From Terrimesophilobacter sp036833635 (GTDB lineage: Bacteria > Actinomycetota > Actinomycetes > Actinomycetales > Microbacteriaceae), in contig DAITPJ010000074.1 of the NCBI GenBank assembly GCA_036833635.1, positions 1-8,935 on the forward strand: 8,935 bases of DNA, read 5' to 3'. Below are positions 1 through 6,503 of this stretch, one piece after another. Numbering within the stretch: position 1 is the stretch's first letter; each line of letters starts with the position of its first letter. The notes beneath the pieces are model-generated. The model was not told the origin of the DNA. It saw only the letters and a list, made by a program, of their open reading frames with translations, and ran no database searches. The translations under genes and the position numbers were made by a program.

Positions 1-9
1 TTTCTCGGG

Positions 10-54
10 TCGAGCTCGTCGAGACCGCTCAAGGGTGGATCTCGACAGGCTCGA
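10..54. repeat. Inverted repeat downstream of tdk, possible dispersed palindromic element
   Basis: The arms TCGAGCTCGTCGAGA (10-24) and TCTCGACAGGCTCGA (40-54) are complementary at 13 of 15 positions around a 15-base loop. The element lies 27 bases past the tdk stop and could end or stabilise the mRNA, but no U-run follows on either strand. The TCTCGACAAGCTCGA-like core resembles short palindromes that I recall as scattered between genes in Microbacteriaceae and related genomes; that resemblance is from memory. Nothing else is visible in bases 1-80. Confidence 0.6.
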
Positions 55-80
55 TGGGAGAGAGCGCGGCCTGGCCCCGC

Positions 81-758
81 CTACGCGAAGTCGGCGTCGG
101 GCCCGCTGTCGTACGCAGTCGCGAGCGGCTCAGCGAGCACGCGACGACCGCGGTTGAAGACGCCCCCGCTCTCCTCGAGGTAGCACGCCCCGCACAGGGA
201 CTCGTAGACGACATCCACACCATCCTCGATCGCCACCTGGTCGCCGTCGAAGATGTACTTCCCCCCGACCGTGCGGGTATTGAAGACCGCCTTGCGGCCG
301 CAGCGGCAAATGGTTTTCAGCTCCTCGAGCGAGTGCGCGATCTCGAGCAATCGCCTGCTGCCCGGGAACGCGATCGTCTGGAAATCCGTCCGAATGCCGT
401 AGGCAAGCACAGGGACGTCCGCGAGGATGGCGATGCGCAGCAGGTCATCCACCTGCCCCTCGGTCAGGAATTGGGCCTCGTCGACGAGAAGACAGTTGAG
501 CGGCTTGCCCGACGTCGTTTCAAGCCTCGCCCTCTCCTCCGCAAAGAGTCGCCAGAGGTCGTCATCCGGGGCGATGACGAAGTCGACTGGTCGCCGCACG
601 CCGAGCCGGGAGACGATATCCGTGTCGCCCTTGGTGTCGATCTGCGGCTTGGCGAGCAGCACCTGCTGGCCGCGTTCCTCATAGTTGTAGGCGGCCTGGA
701 GCATGTTGGTGCTCTTGCCGCTGTTCATCGCCCCGTAACGGAAGTAAAGCTTCGCCAC
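81..758 (-). CDS. tdk: Thymidine kinase
   Basis: Tdk phosphorylates thymidine to dTMP with ATP in the pyrimidine salvage pathway and acts in the cytosol. The 225-residue protein belongs to the type II (TK1-like) family. It has the P-loop GAMNSGKS (9-16), LLVDEAQFLTE (90-100) with the likely catalytic base Glu94, and the lasso/substrate segment AYGIRTDFQTIAFPGSRRLLEIA (119-141). The structural zinc site is formed by C151 and C153 and by C189 and C192 (TICRCG and SLCGAC). The start is GTG at 758, sharing a base with the stop of the response regulator (TAGTG), which implies translational coupling. The gene closes the signalling operon, an unusual place for a salvage enzyme. A palindromic repeat follows it. 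Confidence 0.96.
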   Translation of the reverse strand: MAKLYFRYGAMNSGKSTNMLQAAYNYEERGQQVLLAKPQIDTKGDTDIVSRLGVRRPVDFVIAPDDDLWRLFAEERARLETTSGKPLNCLLVDEAQFLTEGQVDDLLRIAILADVPVLAYGIRTDFQTIAFPGSRRLLEIAHSLEELKTICRCGRKAVFNTRTVGGKYIFDGDQVAIEDGVDVVYESLCGACYLEESGGVFNRGRRVLAEPLATAYDSGPDADFA

Positions 759-1450
759 TACTCCAGATATCCGTCCTCGGCCGCCCTGCGGATGAGATCC
801 GCTTTCTTGCTGGCCGGTCTGCCCGACTTCGCGTACTTCTCGCGCACGCGTCGAAGGTAGGTCTTCGCCGTCTCGTATTGCACGTTCATATTCTCCGCCA
901 CATCGGCTGTGCTCAGCCCGGACACGTAGAGCTTGAGCGCCTCCTCCTCACCGGGGCTGAGCTTGGGCCGCGCGTGGATGACCGCACCGACCGGGAGCGG
1001 TCGCCAGTCCTTCGGCTCATGCGACCGAAGGTCGACGCCCATGATCCGCCGCGCCCTATCCATGACATCGCGCATGGGAAGCGACTTCGAGAGAAAATCG
1101 GATGCGCCGGCGGCGAGCGCCCTCTCGCGGGCCTCCCGCGTGTCAAGGCTGCTCAGGACGATGACCTTCGCCCCCGCCGCCCTGCAGGTCCTGACGCGGG
1201 CCTCGATCGAGATCGACTCTTTGAGCTGGAAGTCGAGGAACACGAGCTCCGTGGGGAAATTGTCGCTGTGGACGAGTTCGAGCCACGTCTGCGCGCTCAG
1301 TACGAGATCGAAGTCCGGCGCGTTCGTCGAGATCCAACTGCCGAGGCTGTCGAGCAGGACCTCGTGGTCGTCGAGCACTGCGAGCCTGATCGGAGCACGA
1401 TCCGCCGGCTCCCCCTGGCGCGGCGCGGCGCCCGCCTCAACGCTGCTCAT
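758..1450 (-). CDS. LuxR/NarL-family response regulator
   Basis: The 230-residue protein is a transcription factor that would receive phosphate from the kinase encoded upstream. The receiver domain has the acidic pair D27-D28, the phosphoacceptor D73 in VFLDFQL, S100/S101 in VIVLSSLDT and K122 in FLSKSLP, so all switch residues are present. The DNA-binding domain (about 163-205, LSPGEEEALKLYVSGLSTADVAENMNVQYETAKTYLRRVREKY) is a LuxR-type helix-turn-helix. It ends in the segment SGRPASKKADLIRRAAEDG, a form I know from actinobacterial regulators. The ATG at 1450 has AGGA seven bases upstream (1458-1461) and overlaps the previous gene by 14 bases. The first 20 residues are a flexible, poorly conserved-looking extension. 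The stop TAG shares one base with the tdk start. Its target genes cannot be read from the window. Confidence 0.92.
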   Translation of the reverse strand: MSSVEAGAAPRQGEPADRAPIRLAVLDDHEVLLDSLGSWISTNAPDFDLVLSAQTWLELVHSDNFPTELVFLDFQLKESISIEARVRTCRAAGAKVIVLSSLDTREARERALAAGASDFLSKSLPMRDVMDRARRIMGVDLRSHEPKDWRPLPVGAVIHARPKLSPGEEEALKLYVSGLSTADVAENMNVQYETAKTYLRRVREKYAKSGRPASKKADLIRRAAEDGYLE

Positions 1451-2588
1451 AGCTGAATCCTATTGTCAGTGTCAGGTGGCGGAATTCCACTTGCAGCCCG
1501 GAGAAGACGATCCGCATGACGGCGAAGTATGGGGCGAAGGCGGAGCGCACGAACGCCTCGCTCGCGTCGAACCTGGCTGTGAGTACACCCCGGCACACGG
1601 CACCGCGCGCGCCGAGCTCGATCACCATGGTGTCCGGTTCGAAGGTCGGTTCATCGAGAATCGCCACGATGAGTGCGCGAAGGACGGTCCTCTGGTCCGA
1701 CCCCATGGCGGATGCCCGACCGTCAGGGTCGAGAATGATACGCCCGGGCCTGTGCACGTCCGCGCCGCCATCGTCGACGATGACCTCGAGCCAGGTGCGG
1801 TCAGCCTCAGCCACCATGAGGGCGCGTATCGAGTCTGCGATCTCGCGAGCCCTGGCTCGATCATCGGCCGTGATGATCGGGCGATCGAGAATCGAGTTGA
1901 AGAACGGCAGCACGTCGCGGCTGAGGATCATGACCCTGTCGTGCTGGACCGAACGAGCAATTCCGTCCTTGAGGCGACTCGTTCGAGAGGCCACGGATTG
2001 CATCGCGCGATGCTGCCACCGCTCGAGCGATCCCACGAGCCGCCCTGAGTAGGTCGCCGAGGCGTAGGAGAGCGCGAGCACCGGTGCCATTCCGGCCAGC
2101 ACGAACGCGACGGGCGGCGTCGTCGAATGGAGGAAGGGCACCTCGAGCAGCGTGAGGAAGCCGACGAAGATGGCCGAGAGACTCCCCGCCGTCGCGAGTT
2201 CGATGGCCGGCCGGTACGGACCGATCGCGAGCATGAGGAGCCCGAGTGACAAGGGCCCGAAGTCGTCCTGGATGACCCGGTTCGCGCCCCATTGGCTCGC
2301 TACAGAGAGTGCGATGGCACCGACCGCGAGGAGGTGGATGACGATATGGGCCGACCGAGTGAAGGGCGCCCGGTTCTGGGATGTCGCCACCACGACAGTG
2401 AGCGCCGCGGCGGCGAGCCACAGGAGGGCGAGAATCGCCAAGGGCAGGTTCGAGATCTGATCGAGCGAGCGGACGGTCATGAAGATGCCGTAGTAGAACG
2501 CCCCGACCGCAAGCGCGATGGCGAGCACCCGGCTGCCAAGCGTGCCCACCGGATCCAGTTGCTGGCGCGTTCGTTCGAGCCCGGTCAC
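1437..2588 (-). CDS. Degenerate histidine-kinase-like membrane protein (probable pseudokinase)
   Basis: The 383-residue protein starts at GTG 2588, overlapping the kinase stop by four bases (GTGA). The frame is open to 3014, but that part is antisense-like sequence within the kinase gene. Residues about 18-178 hold five or six membrane segments. A linker follows (LERWQHRAMQSVASRTSRLKD is interrupted here by the cytoplasmic start) and then SVQHDRVMILSRDVLPFF (213-230), which aligns with the LMHDTVLNHLAAF phosphoacceptor helix of the neighbouring kinase and keeps His216-Asp217. After it I find no N-box, no DxGxG and no glycine-rich lid; the equivalent segment near 303-313 reads LRALIVAILDE. ATP binding is therefore unlikely. 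It looks like a diverged duplicate of the adjacent kinase, perhaps a heterodimer partner, phosphotransfer protein or inhibitor. The frame is intact and overlapped on both sides, so it is not a decaying pseudogene. Confidence 0.8.
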   Translation of the reverse strand: MTGLERTRQQLDPVGTLGSRVLAIALAVGAFYYGIFMTVRSLDQISNLPLAILALLWLAAAALTVVVATSQNRAPFTRSAHIVIHLLAVGAIALSVASQWGANRVIQDDFGPLSLGLLMLAIGPYRPAIELATAGSLSAIFVGFLTLLEVPFLHSTTPPVAFVLAGMAPVLALSYASATYSGRLVGSLERWQHRAMQSVASRTSRLKDGIARSVQHDRVMILSRDVLPFFNSILDRPIITADDRARAREIADSIRALMVAEADRTWLEVIVDDGGADVHRPGRIILDPDGRASAMGSDQRTVLRALIVAILDEPTFEPDTMVIELGARGAVCRGVLTARFDASEAFVRSAFAPYFAVMRIVFSGLQVEFRHLTLTIGFSYEQR

Positions 2589-3856
2589 GGCGTTCCGCTC
2601 GCCAACGGGCCTGCCGCATCCGCGCGAGCGGCCACCGGGATCTTGATCATGATCGACGTTCCGCGGCCCGGCGTCGACCAGACGTTGACCTGCCCTCCCA
2701 CGAGTTCGATTCGCTTGCGCACCGACGATCGGAGCCCGAGACGGTCGCTTCCCGTTGCTGCCTCGGAGAAACCGCTGCCGTTGTCGATCACCATGACGGA
2801 AAGCGCGCTCTCCGAGCCATAGACGGCGACCTCGGCACGGGTCGTACCCGAGTGCTTGAGGACATTCACGAGGCACTGCTTGACCGCCAGCCCCAGCGCG
2901 ATCGAACTCTCGCGATCGAGGCGGCCGACCGCGGCAAGGTCGCCCGTCGCCTCGATCTCGAGCCCCATGAGCCTGCCCTCCTGGATGGCAGTGAAGAGCC
3001 CACTGTGCTGCCACTCGGAGCGCGCCTTCTCATCGACCCCTACCGGGGTGTCAGCGAGCCACTCCTCGCCGACGAGCGAGTGCACATCGTCGTGGATCTG
3101 CTCGCGAAGCGCGGGGTCGAGCTCCTCACCTGTCGACTCCGCGAACGCGGCGAGGTGATTGAGGACGGTGTCGTGCATGAGCGTCGCCGCCTTGACCTCT
3201 ATGCGGTAGCGCAGGGCGGCGACCTGCTCGTCCTGCGCCGCACGGTGCAGTCGCGGCTGTGCACCGAGCTGGCGCCGGTGCACGTACCCGATGAGCGGCA
3301 CGATCGCCATCGTGCCGAGATAGACGAAGAACGAGGGAAGGTCGAAATGCAGCGGCATCCCCGACTGTAGGAGAGCTGCCCCGACGGCCGCCTCCGCGAC
3401 GACATAGCCTGCCGTCGTCCAGGCGAGTCCGGAACCGATCCCGGCCGACACCCCGCCGGCCATGATGAGTGCGATCTTGACCCCGAGCGCGGAGAACCCA
3501 TCGCCGTCGAGGATCTGAGCCGGCTGCCCGAGTACGACGAGTGAGAACAGGTAGACACCCAGCGCACCGACGAGGAGGTAACCGGCCGCCCACCTGACCG
3601 ATCGGCCGCGCTCGCGGAGCGCGAGCATTCCGATCGCGGGGAGCAGCGCGAGTGCCGCGGGCCAGAGCGCGAAGTCGATGTGCGCGCTCTGCAGCACCAG
3701 CACGGAGAAGACCGAGACGCCCAACAGCGTGGCCGCGATCGTGTGCTGCGCCGCCACGAAGGATCGCCGGACCGCCTGGGGCGCGAGATGTGCTGGCAGG
3801 CCTAACGACACGTCGACAAACTTTCGCTCGGGTTGTAGTGCTCCCGAGTATGTCAT
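2585..3856 (-). CDS. Membrane sensor histidine kinase, two-component system
   Basis: The 423-residue protein begins at ATG 3856. The frame is open further upstream, but only into the mqo coding region. About six hydrophobic membrane segments occupy roughly residues 38-192, with no large extracellular loop, so it probably senses a signal in or near the membrane. The cytoplasmic part has the phosphoacceptor H228 in LMHDTVLNHLAAF, an N-box (N331 in QCLVNVLKHSG), D358-N-G-S-G-F as the G1 box, and DRLGLRSSVRKRIELVGGQ with TPGRGTSIMIKIP as the glycine-rich end. It is therefore a complete kinase of the type that partners NarL/LuxR regulators. The ligand cannot be told. The start is uncertain: GTG at 3811 (residue 16) is an alternative, and neither has a well-placed ribosome site. 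Residue 18 is encoded by the rare codon TTA. The stop overlaps the next gene as GTGA. Confidence 0.9.
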   Translation of the reverse strand: MTYSGALQPERKFVDVSLGLPAHLAPQAVRRSFVAAQHTIAATLLGVSVFSVLVLQSAHIDFALWPAALALLPAIGMLALRERGRSVRWAAGYLLVGALGVYLFSLVVLGQPAQILDGDGFSALGVKIALIMAGGVSAGIGSGLAWTTAGYVVAEAAVGAALLQSGMPLHFDLPSFFVYLGTMAIVPLIGYVHRRQLGAQPRLHRAAQDEQVAALRYRIEVKAATLMHDTVLNHLAAFAESTGEELDPALREQIHDDVHSLVGEEWLADTPVGVDEKARSEWQHSGLFTAIQEGRLMGLEIEATGDLAAVGRLDRESSIALGLAVKQCLVNVLKHSGTTRAEVAVYGSESALSVMVIDNGSGFSEAATGSDRLGLRSSVRKRIELVGGQVNVWSTPGRGTSIMIKIPVAARADAAGPLASGTP

Positions 3857-3927
3857 CGTTTGCGCAGCGGCTGTCCCCCGAATTGTGGGGTAATCCCGCC
3901 CCTGCCCTGCAACGGCGTTGGTGCTGT

Positions 3928-3942
3928 GCCCCGAAGTGGGGC
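3928..3942 (-). terminator. Small GC hairpin after mqo, weak terminator candidate
   Basis: Eight bases after the mqo stop the transcript can fold GCCCC-ACTTC-GGGGC, a five-pair all-GC stem with a five-base loop. No run of U follows, so it is not a typical intrinsic terminator. It may pause or attenuate transcription between mqo and the signalling genes. The rest of the 94-base gap (3857-3950) holds no clear promoter or small gene that I can see. Confidence 0.25.
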
Positions 3943-3950
3943 GCGGCGGA

Positions 3951-5426
3951 TCAGACGAGTTCGAGTGCCCTCGCCGTGGACTCGAGGGTCTTCCCCGCGA
4001 GCGCCGGCGCGCCGGAGAGCGACTTCCCATAGCTCGGGACCATCGCGCGCAGGGCAGGCGCCCAGGCCTCGATCCGGTTCGGGAAGCATTTCTCGATGAG
4101 CTCGAGCATGATCGGGACCGCCGTTGACGCTCCTGGGGACGCGCCGAGGAGGCCTGCGATGGATCCGTCGGCACCCGTGACGACCTCGGTACCGAACTGC
4201 AGGATGCCGCCCTTCTTCGCGTCCTTCTTGATCACCTGGACTCGCTGGCCGGCCGTGATCTGGTACCAGTCGGATGGGCGCGCATCCGGCATGAACTCGC
4301 GCAGCGCGGCGAACTTCGTGCGCTTGCTTGCGAGCACCTGGGTCACGAGGTACCACGACAGGTCGAGGTTGTCCTTGAACGCAGCGAGCATCGGGATGAT
4401 GTTGGATGGGCGGATCGACAGCGGAAGGTCGAGCCAGGACCCGGTCTTGAGGAATTTGGGCGTGAAGCCCGCGTAGGGCCCGAACATGAGGCTTGCCCGT
4501 CCACCGATGACGCGCGTGTCGAGGTGCGGCACCGACATGGGCGGGGCACCCACAGAGGCCTTGCCATAGACCTTCGCATGGTGACGGGCGACGAGCTCCG
4601 GGTTGTCGGTGCGCAGGAACTGACCGCTCACCGGGAAGCCGCCGTAGCCCTTCGCCTCAGGAATCCCGGACTTCTGCAGCAGCGTGAGTGCACCGCCTCC
4701 CGCCCCGACGAAGACGAAGCGTGCGTGGAAGATCGCAGGATACTTGCCGATCATTCGGCGGACCCGGATGCGCCACAGTCCATCGCGTTCGCGCCGGAGC
4801 GATGTGACCTTCTCGTCGGTGCTGAGAGTGGCCCCGTGCGCCGTGAGGTACGTGGTGAGGTTACGGGTGAGCGCGCCGAAGTCGACGTCGGTCCCGGCAT
4901 CCATTCGCGTGGCCGCGATGCGCTGCGATTTTGGCCTGCCGGGCAGGAGCGTCGGAGTCCATGAGTAGATGACCGCGGGGTCCTCGCTGTACTCCATCCC
5001 GGCGAAGAGCGGGTGATCCTTGAGCGCGTCGAAGCGCCGGCGGAGGAAGTCGACGTTGTCGTCGCCCCAGACGAAGCTCATGTGAGGGACGGGGTTGATG
5101 AAGCCCTCAGGGTCCGGGAGCAGGTCCTTCCTCACGAGGTGCGCCCAGAACTGGCGGGAGACCTGGAACTGCTCGTTGATCTTGACGGCGCTCGAGATAT
5201 CGATCGTGCCGTCGGGCAGTTCCTTGGTGTAGTTGAGTTCACAGAGGGCGGAGTGACCGGTCCCCGCGTTGTTCCACGGGTTCGAGCTCTCGAGCGCGAC
5301 CTCGGGAAGGGCCTCGAAGATGCGGATGCTCCAACTCGGCTCGAGTTGCTTGAGGATGGCCCCGAGCGTGGCGCTCATGATGCCGCCACCGATGAGCGCG
5401 ACGTCGATCGGGTTGGCTTGGCTCAC
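3951..5426 (-). CDS. mqo: Malate:quinone oxidoreductase (FAD-dependent)
   Basis: Mqo is a peripheral membrane flavoprotein that oxidises malate to oxaloacetate and passes the electrons to the quinone pool, a TCA-cycle step. The 491-residue length fits the family (about 490-500). The N-terminus has the FAD dinucleotide fold IDVALIGGGIMSATLGAIL, with the glycine motif at 13-15, and the family signature SSNPWNNAGTGHSALCELNYT (48-68). Further family segments are NEQFQVSRQFWAHLV (84-98), FVFVGAGGGALTLLQKSGIPEAKGY and the C-terminal GASPGASTAVPIMLELIEKCFP. The start is GTG at 5426; no other start lies between the upstream region and the flavin fold. It follows asd by 21 bases and could be read from the lysC-asd transcript or from its own leaderless promoter. 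Its product oxaloacetate is the transamination precursor of the aspartate used by LysC. Confidence 0.95.
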   Translation of the reverse strand: MSQANPIDVALIGGGIMSATLGAILKQLEPSWSIRIFEALPEVALESSNPWNNAGTGHSALCELNYTKELPDGTIDISSAVKINEQFQVSRQFWAHLVRKDLLPDPEGFINPVPHMSFVWGDDNVDFLRRRFDALKDHPLFAGMEYSEDPAVIYSWTPTLLPGRPKSQRIAATRMDAGTDVDFGALTRNLTTYLTAHGATLSTDEKVTSLRRERDGLWRIRVRRMIGKYPAIFHARFVFVGAGGGALTLLQKSGIPEAKGYGGFPVSGQFLRTDNPELVARHHAKVYGKASVGAPPMSVPHLDTRVIGGRASLMFGPYAGFTPKFLKTGSWLDLPLSIRPSNIIPMLAAFKDNLDLSWYLVTQVLASKRTKFAALREFMPDARPSDWYQITAGQRVQVIKKDAKKGGILQFGTEVVTGADGSIAGLLGASPGASTAVPIMLELIEKCFPNRIEAWAPALRAMVPSYGKSLSGAPALAGKTLESTARALELV

Positions 5427-5432
5427 TCCCCC

Positions 5433-5438
5433 AGTTTA
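5433..5438 (-). promoter_or_regulatory. Possible -10 box for a leaderless mqo transcript
   Basis: The minus strand reads TAAACT, matching TANNNT, with six bases between it and the mqo GTG. Transcription would then begin at or next to the start codon, the pattern known for leaderless genes in actinobacteria. A G-rich run (GGGGGA) touches the GTG directly, which is too close for a normal Shine-Dalgarno site and fits leaderless translation. No clear -35 box is visible. Confidence 0.35.
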
Positions 5439-5441
5439 GTC

Positions 5442-5454
5442 GTCCTGTCAGGAC
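5442..5454. promoter_or_regulatory. 13-base palindrome at the asd/mqo junction
   Basis: The perfect arms GTCCTG and CAGGAC are separated by one base and lie 15-27 bases upstream of the mqo start, overlapping the asd stop codon. A one-base loop cannot form an RNA hairpin with these full arms, so a function would more likely be as a protein operator for mqo. A palindrome of this size can occur by chance about once or twice in a window of this length, so the call is weak. Confidence 0.2.
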
Positions 5455-6503
5455 CGGTTTGCCGCGGCGACGAGCTCGGCGATCTGCACGGCGTTGAGCG
5501 CAGCACCCTTGCGCAGGTTGTCATTGCTGATGAAGAGCGCGAGACCCCGCCCATCGGGAACGCCCTCGTCCTGGCGGATGCGGCCGACGTAGCTCGGGTC
5601 GGTTCCGGCTGCTTCGAGAGGAGTCGGGACCTCCGAGAGCTGGACGCCGGGGGCATCCGCGAGCAGTTCCTGCGCGCGTACCGCCGAGAGGGGCCGGGAG
5701 AACTCCGCGTTGATCGAGAGCGAGTGGCCCGTGAAGACCGGGACACGCACGCACGTGCCGCTCACCAGCAGGTTTGGCAGCTCAAGGATCTTGCGGCTCT
5801 CGTTGCGGAGCTTCTTCTCCTCGTCGGTCTCCCCCAGGCCGTCGTCGACGAGGTTGCCCGCGAAGGGGACGACGTCGAAGGCGATCGTGCGCGGGAACGT
5901 GGATGCTGCAGGGAAGTCGACGGCCGAGCCACTGTGCACGAGTGATGCGGCATCCTGTTCGATGGCGGCCCTGGCCTGGGCGAGAAGCTCCTCGCCTCCG
6001 GCGAGCCCCGCGCCCGAAACCGCCTGGTAGGTGCTCACGATGAGCCGCTCGAGGCCGGCTTCGGCATCGAGCACCTTGAGCACAGGCATCGCGGCCATCG
6101 TCGTGCAGTTCGGGTTCGCGATGATGCCCTTGCGGGCATCCGCGATCGCGTGCGGGTTGACCTCGCTCACGACGAGCGGCACGTCGGGGTCCATCCGGAA
6201 CCCGGACGAGTTGTCGATGACCGTCACGCCCGCCTGTGCGAACCGCGGCGCCTGTGCCTTTGAGGTCGTCGCCCCTGCAGAGAAGATCGCGATGTCGAGG
6301 CCGGTCGGGTCTGCCGTCGCGGCATCCTCGACCGTGATCTGCTCGCCCCTCCATGGCAGGGTCGTCCCTGCCGACCTGGCCGAGGCGAAGTACCGGATGC
6401 CGGCCACGGGGAAATCGCGCTCCTCCAGCAGGCGGCGCACGACCGTACCGACCTGACCGGTCGCGCCGACAACGCCGATGTTGATGCCCTGCCGCGCGCT
6501 CAT
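5448..6503 (-). CDS. asd: Aspartate-semialdehyde dehydrogenase
   Basis: Asd reduces aspartyl-4-phosphate with NADPH to aspartate semialdehyde, the branch point to diaminopimelate/lysine and to homoserine. The 351-residue length is usual for the family. The sequence shows the NADP-binding loop GATGQVG (13-19), the segment VIDNSSGFRMDPDVPLVV (95-112), the catalytic cysteine C133 in NPNCTT, Q160 and its following glycines in YQAVSGAG, and the active-site histidine H260 in RVPVFTGHS. The tail has SNDNLRKGAALNAVQIAE. The ATG at 6503 overlaps the lysC stop as ATGA; the only ribosome-site match before it is a short AGG, so coupling to lysC translation is likely. The gene ends 21 bases before mqo. 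The stop codon sits at the centre of a 13-base palindrome. Confidence 0.97.
   Translation of the reverse strand: MSARQGINIGVVGATGQVGTVVRRLLEERDFPVAGIRYFASARSAGTTLPWRGEQITVEDAATADPTGLDIAIFSAGATTSKAQAPRFAQAGVTVIDNSSGFRMDPDVPLVVSEVNPHAIADARKGIIANPNCTTMAAMPVLKVLDAEAGLERLIVSTYQAVSGAGLAGGEELLAQARAAIEQDAASLVHSGSAVDFPAASTFPRTIAFDVVPFAGNLVDDGLGETDEEKKLRNESRKILELPNLLVSGTCVRVPVFTGHSLSINAEFSRPLSAVRAQELLADAPGVQLSEVPTPLEAAGTDPSYVGRIRQDEGVPDGRGLALFISNDNLRKGAALNAVQIAELVAAANRS

Noticed and set aside
54..860. A 268-codon plus-strand frame antisense to tdk
   Set aside because: It is a shadow of tdk and of the end of the regulator gene, with a composition typical of antisense frames.
933..2048. A 371-codon plus-strand frame across the response regulator and degenerate sensor
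   Set aside because: It crosses two well-supported minus-strand genes and shows no domain or plausible start site.
1437..2588. Calling the second sensor a pseudogene
   Set aside because: The frame is uninterrupted for 383 codons, with intact membrane segments and coupled starts at both ends. Loss of ATP-binding motifs fits a functional pseudokinase better than decay.
2589..3014. Upstream extension of the degenerate sensor frame
   Set aside because: It overlaps the kinase catalytic domain in another frame. The GTGA junction at 2588 gives a natural coupled start.
3857..4174. Upstream extension of the histidine kinase frame
   Set aside because: It runs inside the mqo coding region in another frame and is full of Arg and Ser. 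The hydrophobic sensor sequence begins only after 3856.
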